A stretch of 12,808 bases of DNA, taken from positions 1 through 12,808 of the forward strand of contig CAZXVW010000129.1 in the NCBI GenBank assembly GCA_964644025.1, in the 5' to 3' direction. The stretch comes from CAZXVW01 sp964644025 (GTDB taxonomy: Bacteria; Acidobacteriota; Terriglobia; Bryobacterales; Bryobacteraceae). Under the pieces are notes generated by a model. That model was not told the origin of the DNA, did not search any database, and saw only the letters and a program-made list of their open reading frames with translations. Shown here piece by piece: positions 1 through 7,603 of this stretch. Made by a program: the position numbers and the translations under genes. The stretch's first letter is position 1, and each line of letters begins with the position of its first letter.

Positions 1-1
1 T

Positions 2-334
2 ATCGGCATTATGAACATCATGCTGGCCACCGTGCTGGAGCGGACGCGGGAGATCGGCATCCGCCGGGCGATCGGGGCGCGCCAGTCCGATATCGTCCGG
101 CAGTTTCTCACCGAAGCCGTGCTGATTTCGATCCTCGGCGGTCTGATCGGTATTCTGTTTGGTTTCACGCTTTCCCGGATCATCGCCGCCGCCGCCGGCT
201 GGTCCACGGTGGTCACCACCTCTTCGATCGGCGTGGCTTTCGGCGTGTCGGTCGGCATCGGCCTTTTATTCGGAATTTATCCTGCGGTGCAGGCGGCGAA
301 ACTCGATCCGATTGAAGCGATTCGATACGAATAA
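2..334 (+). CDS. MacB-like ABC transporter permease, C-terminal fragment
   Basis: The gene begins before the window; the open frame runs from base 2 and only the last 110 or so residues are present. It starts in the conserved block around MNIMLATVLERTREIGIRRA, followed by a hydrophobic segment (AVLISILGGLIGILFGF), a second hydrophobic segment (SIGVAFGVSVGIGLLFGIYP), and the ending AVQAAKLDPIEAIRYE. This is the usual C-terminus of the FtsX/MacB permease domain. MacB-type proteins are inner-membrane mechanotransmission ABC transporters that work with a periplasmic adaptor and a TolC channel to export antibiotics, peptides or other substrates. The TolC-family gene 11 bases downstream supports this. 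Whether the missing N-terminus carries the fused ATPase domain (true MacB) or the ATPase is separate cannot be seen, and the substrate is unknown. Confidence 0.9.
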   Translation: MGIMNIMLATVLERTREIGIRRAIGARQSDIVRQFLTEAVLISILGGLIGILFGFTLSRIIAAAAGWSTVVTTSSIGVAFGVSVGIGLLFGIYPAVQAAKLDPIEAIRYE

Positions 335-345
335 CAACAGTTGCA

Positions 346-2037
346 ATGCGATTCCACTCAATTTTTTCAGGGCTTCTTCTGGCTGTTTCGCTCAATGCTC
401 AGCCGTTCCTCGAAAACGTGGGCACCAAGATCATGGCCGACGGCACGCCGCGTCTGGAGGCGCCCACCTTCGGGACGGGCAGTTACTTCCGGACCCATTT
501 CGCAAGCTCGATGCCGCGCGTGGAATTAAGGGCGCCCGCCCGGCTCTCGGATTTCGTCGTCGACGGGCACCTCGAGCTTTCCCTCCGCGCCTACATCGAG
601 CTGGTGCTGGCCAACAATACCGATGTTGCGATTCAGAAACTGAGTATCGAAACGCGGAAGAATGCGATCACGCGGGCGCTGGCGCGCTTCGACCCCACCG
701 TGGTAGCCAGCTTCCGCGCCACCCGGACCGTGTCACCGACCAGCAGCGAGCTGGAAGGCGCTCAAACGCTCAGCCAGTTGACCCAGCCGCTGAACCTTAG
801 TTACCAGCAAACGCTGGACACCGGAACTTCCTATAGCATTGGATTCAGCGGCAACAAGCGCTCCACGAACAGCTCCTTCGCCACGGTGAATCCCTCGATC
901 AACAGTGCGCTCAATTTCAGTGTGACGCAGCCGCTGTTGCGGAATTTCGGCCGCTACCCCAACCGTCTCCAGGTGATGGTTGCCCAGAGCCGGCTCAAGC
1001 AGAGCCGTTACAACGTGGAGGACCAGTTGCTGCGCTTGCTCGCGCAGGCTGAGAACGCTTACTGGAGCGCCATCGCCGCCAGGGAGAACCTCCGCGTTAA
1101 CCAGCAAGCCCTGGAATTATCTGAGGCAATGCTCAAGCGGGCTGAGCGGGAACTGGAGTTGGGGGCCATCTCCCCGCTGGATATTTTCCAGCCGCAACAG
1201 GACCGTGCCAGCCGCGAGATCTTCGTCACCCAATCCATCTACCAGTTGCGGCAGGCGCTCGATGAGCTCCGGCGCCAGATCGGCGCGGATCTGGACCCGG
1301 ATTTCCGCAACATGCCGATCGTGCTCACCGAACCGGTCATGCCTCCTTCCGAGGAGGAAACAGTGGACCCGGAACAGATGGTCGAGATCGCCTACCGGAG
1401 GAGGCCGGACCTGAAAAGCACCCTGCAGAATCTGGACATCGACAACCTGAACTTCGACATGGCCAAAAACTCGCTCAAGCCGGACCTGTCCCTGAGCTTG
1501 AACTACAGTTCGTCGGGACTGGGAGGAAACGTTTACGAATTCGCCGGCGGGAGACAGGGAACGCTGCTCCGGATAATCCCGGGCGGTCTAGGAGACGCGC
1601 TGAACCAGGTGTTCGGCTTTGATTTCCCGACCTACGGCTTCACGCTATCTTTGCGGCTCCCGATCCGGGACCGGCGGGCGGTCGCCGACCTGGCGGACGC
1701 GGTGGTCAGCAAGCGCCTGGATGCACTCCGGACCCGAAGCCTGGAGCAGCAGATCCGGCTGGAAGTGCTCAACGCCGTGAACCGGCTCGAGAGCAGCAAA
1801 GCCAGGGTCAAGCTGGCGAAAACCTCGCTCGAGTTTTCCCAGAAACGCGTCGATGCCGAGCAGAAAAAATACGACCTGGGCGTCACCACCATTTACTTCC
1901 TGCTGGACGCCCAGAACCGGCTGGCCGAGGCCCAGTCCGACCTGGTGACCCAGGCCGCCCAGTACCGCCGGAATCTCACCAACCTGCTCCGCGTAACCGG
2001 CCAATTGCTGGAAGAGCGCGGCGTGGTTGTACAATAG
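346..2037 (+). CDS. TolC-family outer-membrane efflux protein
   Basis: The 563-residue protein is somewhat longer than the usual 430-500 of the family. Residues 1-18 look like a Sec signal peptide (MRFHSIFSGLLLAVSLNA, cleavage probably before QP), which supports this ATG although no clear Shine-Dalgarno sequence precedes it. The rest shows the duplicated outer-membrane efflux (OEP) layout: beta-strand-like stretches and two long helical repeats. The first repeat holds AENAYWSAIAARENLRVNQQ and the motif ELGAISPLDIFQ. The second has the matching KKYDLGVTTIYFLLDAQNRL near the C-terminus. Family knowledge: trimers form an outer-membrane barrel and a periplasmic tunnel that docks on an ABC or RND pump. 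It lies 11 bases after the MacB-like permease, so the two are probably co-transcribed and may be translationally coupled. The substrate cannot be told from the sequence. Confidence 0.9.
   Translation: MRFHSIFSGLLLAVSLNAQPFLENVGTKIMADGTPRLEAPTFGTGSYFRTHFASSMPRVELRAPARLSDFVVDGHLELSLRAYIELVLANNTDVAIQKLSIETRKNAITRALARFDPTVVASFRATRTVSPTSSELEGAQTLSQLTQPLNLSYQQTLDTGTSYSIGFSGNKRSTNSSFATVNPSINSALNFSVTQPLLRNFGRYPNRLQVMVAQSRLKQSRYNVEDQLLRLLAQAENAYWSAIAARENLRVNQQALELSEAMLKRAERELELGAISPLDIFQPQQDRASREIFVTQSIYQLRQALDELRRQIGADLDPDFRNMPIVLTEPVMPPSEEETVDPEQMVEIAYRRRPDLKSTLQNLDIDNLNFDMAKNSLKPDLSLSLNYSSSGLGGNVYEFAGGRQGTLLRIIPGGLGDALNQVFGFDFPTYGFTLSLRLPIRDRRAVADLADAVVSKRLDALRTRSLEQQIRLEVLNAVNRLESSKARVKLAKTSLEFSQKRVDAEQKKYDLGVTTIYFLLDAQNRLAEAQSDLVTQAAQYRRNLTNLLRVTGQLLEERGVVVQ
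2005..2035 (+). promoter_or_regulatory. weak candidate promoter for mutL overlapping the tolC stop
   Basis: A TACAAT box (2030-2035) overlaps the tolC stop codon and has TTGCTG (2005-2010) upstream, but the spacer is 19 bases, longer than the preferred 17. Transcription would start near 2042, giving mutL a leader of about 90 bases that includes the hairpin at 2070-2105. Read-through from tolC is the alternative. Confidence 0.25.
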
Positions 2038-2069
2038 GGCCGGGAGCGCCAGGTATCAGGAAAGACGAG

Positions 2070-2105
2070 CGGGCCGCGGCAGGGTTGAGACTGCCGCTTC
2101 GCCCG
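2070..2105 (+). repeat. strong hairpin between tolC and mutL, possible terminator
   Basis: The inner stem is GCGGCAG (2076-2082) pairing with CTGCCGC (2091-2097) around an 8-base loop. The outer stem is CGGGC (2070-2074) pairing with GCCCG (2101-2105), with a small 1x3 internal loop, giving 12 base pairs in total. It starts 33 bases after the tolC stop. The sequence after it (GCCTCCTGTTTCG) has only a short interrupted T run, so it is at best a weak intrinsic terminator. It may instead be a 3' end stabiliser for the efflux mRNA or a leader structure for mutL. Confidence 0.45.
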
Positions 2106-2133
2106 GCCTCCTGTTTCGTGCTCCCCATCCGTC

Positions 2134-4098
2134 ATGGGCCGCATTCGCATCCTTTCTGACACGGTCGCCAACAAGATCGCCGCCGGCGAAGTCGTTGAAC
2201 GGCCCGCCTCGGTGGTGAAGGAGCTACTCGAAAACTCGCTGGACGCCGGGGCCAGCGAGCTTCGGATCGAGGTCGAGAAAGGAGGCCGCCGCCTGATCCG
2301 CGTTTCCGATAACGGGTCCGGCATGATGCGCGACGACGCCCTGCTGGCGTTCGAACGCCACGCTACCAGCAAGCTGGCCGATGTCAAGGACCTCCTGTCG
2401 GTCTCCACGCTGGGGTTTCGCGGTGAGGCGCTTCCTTCCATCGCGGCTGTCTCGCGGCTCCTGCTGGAAACCAAGGCGGCCGGCGAGACGACCGGAACCA
2501 GGGTCGAGATTGCCGGCGGGAAGCTGCTCCGGTGCGACGAAGCCGCGCTCGCCGGAGGAACCGTGGTCACGGTCCGGGACCTGTTCTTCAATGTTCCCGC
2601 GCGAAGGAAGTTCCTCCGCTCCGAGCAGACCGAACTCGCCCACATCGCCTCGCTTGCCACCCATTACAGCCTGGCCCACCCGGACAAGAGCTTCCAGTTG
2701 CGGCATGGTACGAAGCTGCTGCTGGACGTCACCCCGGTGGAGAGCCTTCGAGACCGCGTTTTCCAGGTTTTCGGCGGCCAGACCTTGAGCGAGCTGGTGG
2801 AGCTTTCCCCCCGGAAAACGCAGCGGAACCGCCCGCCGGGCGAAGCACAGCCGGCACGGTTCCAGTTGCGGGGCTTCGTCTCGCGCCCGCAACTGCAAAA
2901 GCTGAACCGGAACTCGATCTTCGTCTTCGTCAACGGGCGCCTGATCCGCGACCGCCTCCTGCTGCACGCCATTTCCTCGGCCTACCACAACCTGATGCCG
3001 CCGGCCTCTTACCCGTTCGCCCTGCTGTTCCTGGAGTGCGATTACGAGGAGGTTGACGTCAACGTCCATCCCGCCAAGACCGAAGTGCGGTTCCGGCACG
3101 GCTCCTTCGTGCATGATTTCGTCCGCGACGCCATCCGGGAAGAACTCGAGGCTAGCCGGCCGGCCTCGAGCATTCCGGCGGATACGGTTTTCCCGCCGGC
3201 CGACACCGGCGAACAGCCGGCCGCCCGGCTGCCGTTCTCGGAATTCACGCAGCGGTTGGAAGACTACGGCTGGCGGCAGGCGGCCGCGGGAGCTCCCCCG
3301 GAACCGCGGCCGGTGATCGAGCCGCCTCCCCCCGGCGCCGACGAGCTGCCGGAGTTCACCCTTCACCGTCCGGCGGGACCGTCGCCGCGGCTGGATCTCA
3401 GTGATGCGCCTCCCGCCACCGCCCAGGCGCCGGCGCCGCCGCTCAGGCTGAAGATTCCAGAAACCCACGGACCGTTGCCCGGCGAGGCTGTTTCCACTGA
3501 GCCGCCCACCCTGGCGACGTTGTCCGAACTGCGTCCCTTGGGCCAGATTCACGACAGCTTCATCGTCGCCGCCGGCCCCGACGGGCTGTGGATCATCGAC
3601 CAGCACGTCGCCCACGAGCGAATCCTGTTCGAACAGGTGCTGGCTCAACTGGCGGCCGGCCGCCTCGAGTCACAGCGCCTTCTCATGCCGATCGTGCTGG
3701 AGTTGACGCCGGCGCAGGAGGTCGAATACTCGCGCATCGCCGACGAACTGCAGATGATGGGTTTTGAAACGGAACCATTCGGAACCCGCACCATCGCCGT
3801 GAAGGCGGCGCCGGCTGCGGTCAGTCCCGCTGACATCGAAAAGCTCATCTTCGAAATCCTGGAAATCGAGGACGGAACGATGCGGCACTGCTCGCTCGAC
3901 GACGTGCGGCGCGCCATGGCTGCCTCCATCGCGTGCCGGGCCGCCATCAAGGTCAACACGAAGCTCGACCCCGAGAAGATGGAATGGCTGCTTGCCGCCC
4001 TGGCTGCCACCGCGTCTCCGATGAGCTGCCCGCACGGGCGGCCTATTGCCTTGCGTTACGCCACCCGGGACATCTTAAAGGGGTTTCACCGGATCTGA
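2134..4098 (+). CDS. mutL: DNA mismatch repair protein MutL (endonuclease type)
   Basis: The 654-residue protein has all GHKL ATPase motifs in the N-terminal domain: VKELLENSLDAGA (Glu30 general base, Asn34 for magnesium), DNGSG (59-63) and GFRGEAL (94-100). The transducer domain follows with VFVNGRL (264-270) and NVHPAKTEVRF (310-320). A proline-rich linker spans about 340-462. The C-terminal dimerisation domain carries the metal-dependent endonuclease motif in the form DQHVAHERILFE (489-500), plus ACR (600-602), CPHGRP (632-637) and the final FHRI. Family knowledge: MutL links MutS mismatch recognition to strand removal, and the endonuclease motif is typical of bacteria without MutH. The usual motif is DQHA, so Val492 is a mild change. 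The start MGRIRIL is typical of MutL, although no Shine-Dalgarno sequence is visible before it. The gene converges on guaA. Confidence 0.97.
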   Translation: MGRIRILSDTVANKIAAGEVVERPASVVKELLENSLDAGASELRIEVEKGGRRLIRVSDNGSGMMRDDALLAFERHATSKLADVKDLLSVSTLGFRGEALPSIAAVSRLLLETKAAGETTGTRVEIAGGKLLRCDEAALAGGTVVTVRDLFFNVPARRKFLRSEQTELAHIASLATHYSLAHPDKSFQLRHGTKLLLDVTPVESLRDRVFQVFGGQTLSELVELSPRKTQRNRPPGEAQPARFQLRGFVSRPQLQKLNRNSIFVFVNGRLIRDRLLLHAISSAYHNLMPPASYPFALLFLECDYEEVDVNVHPAKTEVRFRHGSFVHDFVRDAIREELEASRPASSIPADTVFPPADTGEQPAARLPFSEFTQRLEDYGWRQAAAGAPPEPRPVIEPPPPGADELPEFTLHRPAGPSPRLDLSDAPPATAQAPAPPLRLKIPETHGPLPGEAVSTEPPTLATLSELRPLGQIHDSFIVAAGPDGLWIIDQHVAHERILFEQVLAQLAAGRLESQRLLMPIVLELTPAQEVEYSRIADELQMMGFETEPFGTRTIAVKAAPAAVSPADIEKLIFEILEIEDGTMRHCSLDDVRRAMAASIACRAAIKVNTKLDPEKMEWLLAALAATASPMSCPHGRPIALRYATRDILKGFHRI

Positions 4099-4142
4099 GA
4101 GCCCGCCGCGCCGCTTTCTCGGCCCGCCCGGCGGCCTCCCGT
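4099..4142. other. convergent gap between mutL and guaA
   Basis: These 44 GC-rich bases separate two genes that meet tail to tail. The only pairing seen is CCGCCG (4103-4108) with CGGCGG (4129-4134) across a 20-base loop, with no T tract on either strand. No convincing intrinsic terminator is visible, so termination may be Rho-dependent or lie inside the opposing genes. Confidence 0.4.
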
Positions 4143-5921
4143 CTATTCCCATTCGATCGTGGCCGGCGGCTTGTGCGTCAGATCGTAGAAGATCCCACAG
4201 ACGCCTTCCACGCCGAGAAGTTCTACCGCCAGGCTTTCCAACTGGCCGCGATCCATCAGCACGGACTGTGCGGTCATTCCATCAACGGAGTGAACCGGCC
4301 GCAGCACGATCGAGTCAGGACGATCCTCCGTTCCCACGGGAAGGAGCACCACCGGGAACTGCCAGACCTTCCGGTCAAAGCCGCTGGCGCGGGTGAAACG
4401 GCGGACAATGGCGTCGGCACGGCGTAGACGCGCCAGACGATCCTTGGAGAGCTCACTCGGCCGGACATGCATTTCCGCCAGCGGGTGGTGCGTCTTCACC
4501 TGGGCGACCACACGGTTCACGGCTGGCGAACGGTTGATCAAGCCGGTGGCCAGCTCGCGCAAGTCCTCTTCCGGCGACGGAAAACGTTCCAGGGCCAGGA
4601 CCGGACGGTAGCTGCGCGAGTCGCCCTGCACGCCGACCGAACGGACCGGAAGGATCCATCCCTCCGCGGTCCGTTTCACCGCCTGGAGGCCTTCCGCGCA
4701 CAGGCACCGGATCGCCAAGCCAGGCCCGGGAAACGGGTGGCGCTCCAGCAGTTCCTCGGGCAGTCCCAGCGCCCGGCCGATTTGCCGGACCTCGTCTTTG
4801 TAAAAGGATGTCAGCGGCTCGACGATCCGGTTCGCCTCGATGAGCTTCTGGATGCCGGCCACGCGGTTGTGGTGCGTCTTGATCACGTCGGCGTGCTGAG
4901 TGCCCCCGGATTCGATGGTGTCCGGGTAAATGGTCCCCTGACCCAGTATCCAGTGCCCGTCGAGATAACGGCCACGTTCCAGGATCCGTTCCTGGACTTC
5001 GACGAACTGTTCCCCGATAATGTGGCGCTTTCGCTCCGGATCCCGGACTCCAGACAGCGCGCCAAGGAATTGTTCAGCGGCGTGTTCGATGCTGAAGCCA
5101 GCATCGCCAAGCGACGCGAAGACCCGGCTGACGAACTCGGCCTCACCCTCGCGCATCAGGCCCGTGTCGACATACGTGCCCCGGACCCTGTCCGCACCCA
5201 GCGCGCGGATCGCCAGCATGCAGGCAACCGTGGAGTCAACCCCGCCGCTCAGAAAGAACAGGACGTTACGTCCGCCGACGGTGGCGCGGATCTTCTCCTC
5301 CAGCGCGGGCACCTGGTGGCCCGGATCCCAGTCCCTGGCGCAACCGCACACCCGGAACAGGAAATTCGAGAGCATCTCGGCGCCGCGCCGGGTATGGACG
5401 ACCTCCGGGTGGAACTGGACGCCGAAAAAATTCCGCGCCGGATCGCCCATGGCCGCCACCGGGCAGGTGCTGGTGTGCCCCATCACCGCAAAGCCCGGCG
5501 GAAGCGATTCGACGGCGTCCCGGTGGCTCATCCAAATCTGCTGGCGGGCCTCCAGCCCCGCAAACAGGTGTCCGGGCTGGTCGAGCTCCAGCATCGCCAA
5601 GCCGAATTCTCCGCTGTCGGCCTTGCGAACCGAGCCGCCCAGCAGATGAGCCATTACGTGAAGCCCGTAACAGATGCCAAACACCGGAATGCCCAAGGAG
5701 AAGATTGCCGGGTCCACGGGCGGGCTCCCCGCGTCGTAAACGCTGCTGGGGCCGCCGGAGATCACGATTCCCCGCCGCTCCCTCAATTCCCCGGCGGGTG
5801 TGTTCGAGGCGCGGACCTCCGCGCGCACTCTTTGTTCGCGGATCCGGCGGGCGATCAGGTGGCAGTACTGGCCGCCCGTGTCGAGCACGGTGATCTGGGG
5901 GCGAGGGACCGTCTGTGTCAT
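4143..5921 (-). CDS. guaA: GMP synthase (glutamine-hydrolysing), long form
   Basis: It converts XMP to GMP using glutamine and ATP, the last step of guanine nucleotide synthesis in the cytoplasm. The N-terminal class I glutamine amidotransferase domain (about 8-190) has the nucleophile Cys84 in GICYGLH and the His171/Glu173 pair in FHPE. The ATP pyrophosphatase domain has the PP-loop LSGGVDST (224-231), then GQGTIYPDTIESGG (327-340), KTHHN and FPGPGLAIR. The C-terminus ends YDLTHKPPATIEWE, the family signature. At 592 residues it is about 65 longer than the E. coli enzyme. LPVRSVGVQGDSRSY comes early (424-438), and a second dimerisation-like segment follows (about 500-550), as in eukaryotic GMP synthetases. 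Its start lies 29 bases after the ctpA-like stop; AAGGA abuts the ATG and GAGGGTGG lies farther upstream. Probably co-transcribed with the genes before it. Confidence 0.96.
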   Translation of the reverse strand: MTQTVPRPQITVLDTGGQYCHLIARRIREQRVRAEVRASNTPAGELRERRGIVISGGPSSVYDAGSPPVDPAIFSLGIPVFGICYGLHVMAHLLGGSVRKADSGEFGLAMLELDQPGHLFAGLEARQQIWMSHRDAVESLPPGFAVMGHTSTCPVAAMGDPARNFFGVQFHPEVVHTRRGAEMLSNFLFRVCGCARDWDPGHQVPALEEKIRATVGGRNVLFFLSGGVDSTVACMLAIRALGADRVRGTYVDTGLMREGEAEFVSRVFASLGDAGFSIEHAAEQFLGALSGVRDPERKRHIIGEQFVEVQERILERGRYLDGHWILGQGTIYPDTIESGGTQHADVIKTHHNRVAGIQKLIEANRIVEPLTSFYKDEVRQIGRALGLPEELLERHPFPGPGLAIRCLCAEGLQAVKRTAEGWILPVRSVGVQGDSRSYRPVLALERFPSPEEDLRELATGLINRSPAVNRVVAQVKTHHPLAEMHVRPSELSKDRLARLRRADAIVRRFTRASGFDRKVWQFPVVLLPVGTEDRPDSIVLRPVHSVDGMTAQSVLMDRGQLESLAVELLGVEGVCGIFYDLTHKPPATIEWE

Positions 5922-5950
5922 TCCTTGGGCGCCACCCTCAGGCGGCGCGG

Positions 5951-7540
5951 CTATTTCTTGCTGCGCTGGGCGATGATTCGGTTGGCCTTCGCCACCAGCT
6001 CCCTGGCCTTGGGCAGCGAGGCAATGGCCTTCACCACTTCCGGATCCGTCTCGATGCTCAGGCGCCGCGACTCATCAATGCCAAAAGCGGTGATGTACAT
6101 TTCCCGCTGCAACTGCTGGCTGATCCATTCGTGGTTCTCGGCGAATTCAGCTTCGGTAAACTCGACGCCGGCATCAAGGAGATAGCGGTGAAAATCGTTG
6201 ATCACCGCCTGGTCGGGCGCCCAGTTCTTCGGCAGATCCGTGGAATGAGTTCCGAAGTACTTGGCCGTGAAGTTGAAGAAGGCGTACTTGCCCAGCACGC
6301 GCCGCTGGAAGCGGTTGAGCTTCGGAGGAGTGTATTTCTCGTCGGGGGTGATACCGCCGCCGCCGTAAACCGTCCGCCCGCTGTCGGTCATCTTGACGTC
6401 GTTTGGGTCCCTGGTATCCTGATCCTTGCCGTAGTAATAGTCGAAGAAGGACTTGCCTTCGTAGCTACGTTGAATCAGCCGCCCGCTGGGCGTATAGTAG
6501 CGCGCGGTGGTCAGGGCCAACCCGGTATTTTCGGCGAGCGGATAAACGGTCTGCACGAGCCCCTTGCCGAACGTATTCTCGCCAAGGATCCAGGCGCGGT
6601 CGTGGTCCTGCAGCGCGCCGGCCACGATTTCGGAAGCCGAGGCTGAATAGCTGTCCACCAGCACTACGATCGGATATTCGTGTCCCCCGTTGCCGCGACG
6701 GGCGACGTAAGTCTTCTCCGGCGAAGTGCGACCCCGATGGCTCACGATGGTCTGCCCCTTGCGCAGGAAGCGGTCCGCCACCGCCACGCCCTCGCTCAGC
6801 AAGCCGCCGGGGTTGTGCCTCAGGTCGAGGATCAGGCCCTTGATCTTGTCCTCTCCGAACCGCTTCAGCGCTTCGTCCACCTCGCGGGAGGTATTCTCGT
6901 TGAACTGTTCAATATCGAGGTAGGCGATCCCCGGCCGGATGAAAAAGGCCTCGTTCACGCTCTTGCGGGGAATCTCATCGCGGATGATCTCGAAAGTAAG
7001 CGGGTCCGGCCGCCCCTGCCGCGCGATCGTGACCTCCACCTTGGTCCCCTTGGGGCCCTTGAGCAGGTCTGCCACTTCGGTGGTCGACAGTCCATCGGTG
7101 CTTTTGCCGTCCACGGCCAGAATCACGTCGCCGGGGTGCAAGCCGGCCTTGTAGGCTGGTGAACCGGTAAACGGCGTCACGACGATGGTCTTTCCGCTCC
7201 GGCCGACCACCCACATCCCGACGCCGTAGTAATGGCCCTTTTGGTCTTCCCGCAGCAGTTGGAATTCCCGGGGATCAAAGAAGCTCGAGTGCGGATCCAG
7301 CGTGCGGAGCATTCCCGGAATGGCCCCGTTGTAAATGGCGGCATCCGGGGAGACGGGCTCCGCGAAATTCTCCTCCACCACGCTGTAGATGTCGGCGAAC
7401 GTTCTCAGGCTCGCCTTGATCTCGTCCTCCGCGCTCGCCGCCGAGACTCCGGGCAGCGCTGGCCCGTAAACTCCTCCCAGAAGGGAACAGATCGCCACCA
7501 GCGCGGGAACCAGTAGCAGGGAACGCCATAGTCGGGACAT
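5951..7540 (-). CDS. S41 C-terminal processing protease, CtpA/Prc-like
   Basis: The 529-residue protein has an N-terminal hydrophobic segment (about 6-36), most likely a Sec signal peptide ending near VSAASA, so it should act in the periplasm. A PDZ domain (about 100-190; GSPAYKAGLHPGDVILAVDG) precedes the S41 tail-specific protease core. The core shows LILDLRHNPGGLL (236-248) and SASASEIVAGALQD with Ser301 as likely nucleophile. Lys326 lies in ENTFGKGLVQ, spaced from Ser301 exactly as the catalytic Ser and Lys are in E. coli Prc. About 130 further residues after GGGGITPDE form a mostly helical extension. Family knowledge: these enzymes trim the C-termini of envelope proteins. A good ribosome site, GGGGAG (7549-7554), sits 8 bases before the ATG. 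An Ile before Cys18 argues against a lipobox. Confidence 0.93.
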   Translation of the reverse strand: MSRLWRSLLLVPALVAICSLLGGVYGPALPGVSAASAEDEIKASLRTFADIYSVVEENFAEPVSPDAAIYNGAIPGMLRTLDPHSSFFDPREFQLLREDQKGHYYGVGMWVVGRSGKTIVVTPFTGSPAYKAGLHPGDVILAVDGKSTDGLSTTEVADLLKGPKGTKVEVTIARQGRPDPLTFEIIRDEIPRKSVNEAFFIRPGIAYLDIEQFNENTSREVDEALKRFGEDKIKGLILDLRHNPGGLLSEGVAVADRFLRKGQTIVSHRGRTSPEKTYVARRGNGGHEYPIVVLVDSYSASASEIVAGALQDHDRAWILGENTFGKGLVQTVYPLAENTGLALTTARYYTPSGRLIQRSYEGKSFFDYYYGKDQDTRDPNDVKMTDSGRTVYGGGGITPDEKYTPPKLNRFQRRVLGKYAFFNFTAKYFGTHSTDLPKNWAPDQAVINDFHRYLLDAGVEFTEAEFAENHEWISQQLQREMYITAFGIDESRRLSIETDPEVVKAIASLPKARELVAKANRIIAQRSKK

Positions 7541-7567
7541 AAGAGAAACTCCCCAGCTTTTCCGTCC

Positions 7568-7573
7568 AGTATA
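7568..7573 (-). promoter_or_regulatory. possible -10 box for the ctpA-guaA pair
   Basis: Read on the minus strand, this is TATACT, one base from consensus, 27 bases before the protease ATG. No acceptable -35 box lies 16-19 bases upstream. It may be a weak or regulator-dependent promoter, or chance, with transcription coming from merR instead. Confidence 0.25.
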
Positions 7574-7603
7574 TCATTTTAGACGCGCAGCGCCCGAAAA
7601 CGG

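Noticed and set aside
1893..2660. 255-codon minus-strand open frame spanning the tolC-mutL junction
   Set aside because: It is antisense to both genes, Ser/Arg-rich and without domain features.
2224..3648. 474-codon open frame antisense to mutL
   Set aside because: mutL is certain on the other strand, with every family motif. The antisense product is low-complexity and Arg/Gly/Gln-rich.
4467..6185. 572-codon open frame on the plus strand opposite guaA and the protease end
   Set aside because: It lies wholly antisense to two well-supported genes, crosses their boundary, and its translation is rich in Arg, Gln and His without recognisable domains. It is a by-product of GC-rich codon use.
5951..7540. 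Lipoprotein signal at the start of the S41 protease
   Set aside because: Cys18 follows Ile rather than Gly, Ala or Ser, so the lipobox rule is not met. An ordinary Sec signal or membrane anchor is more likely.
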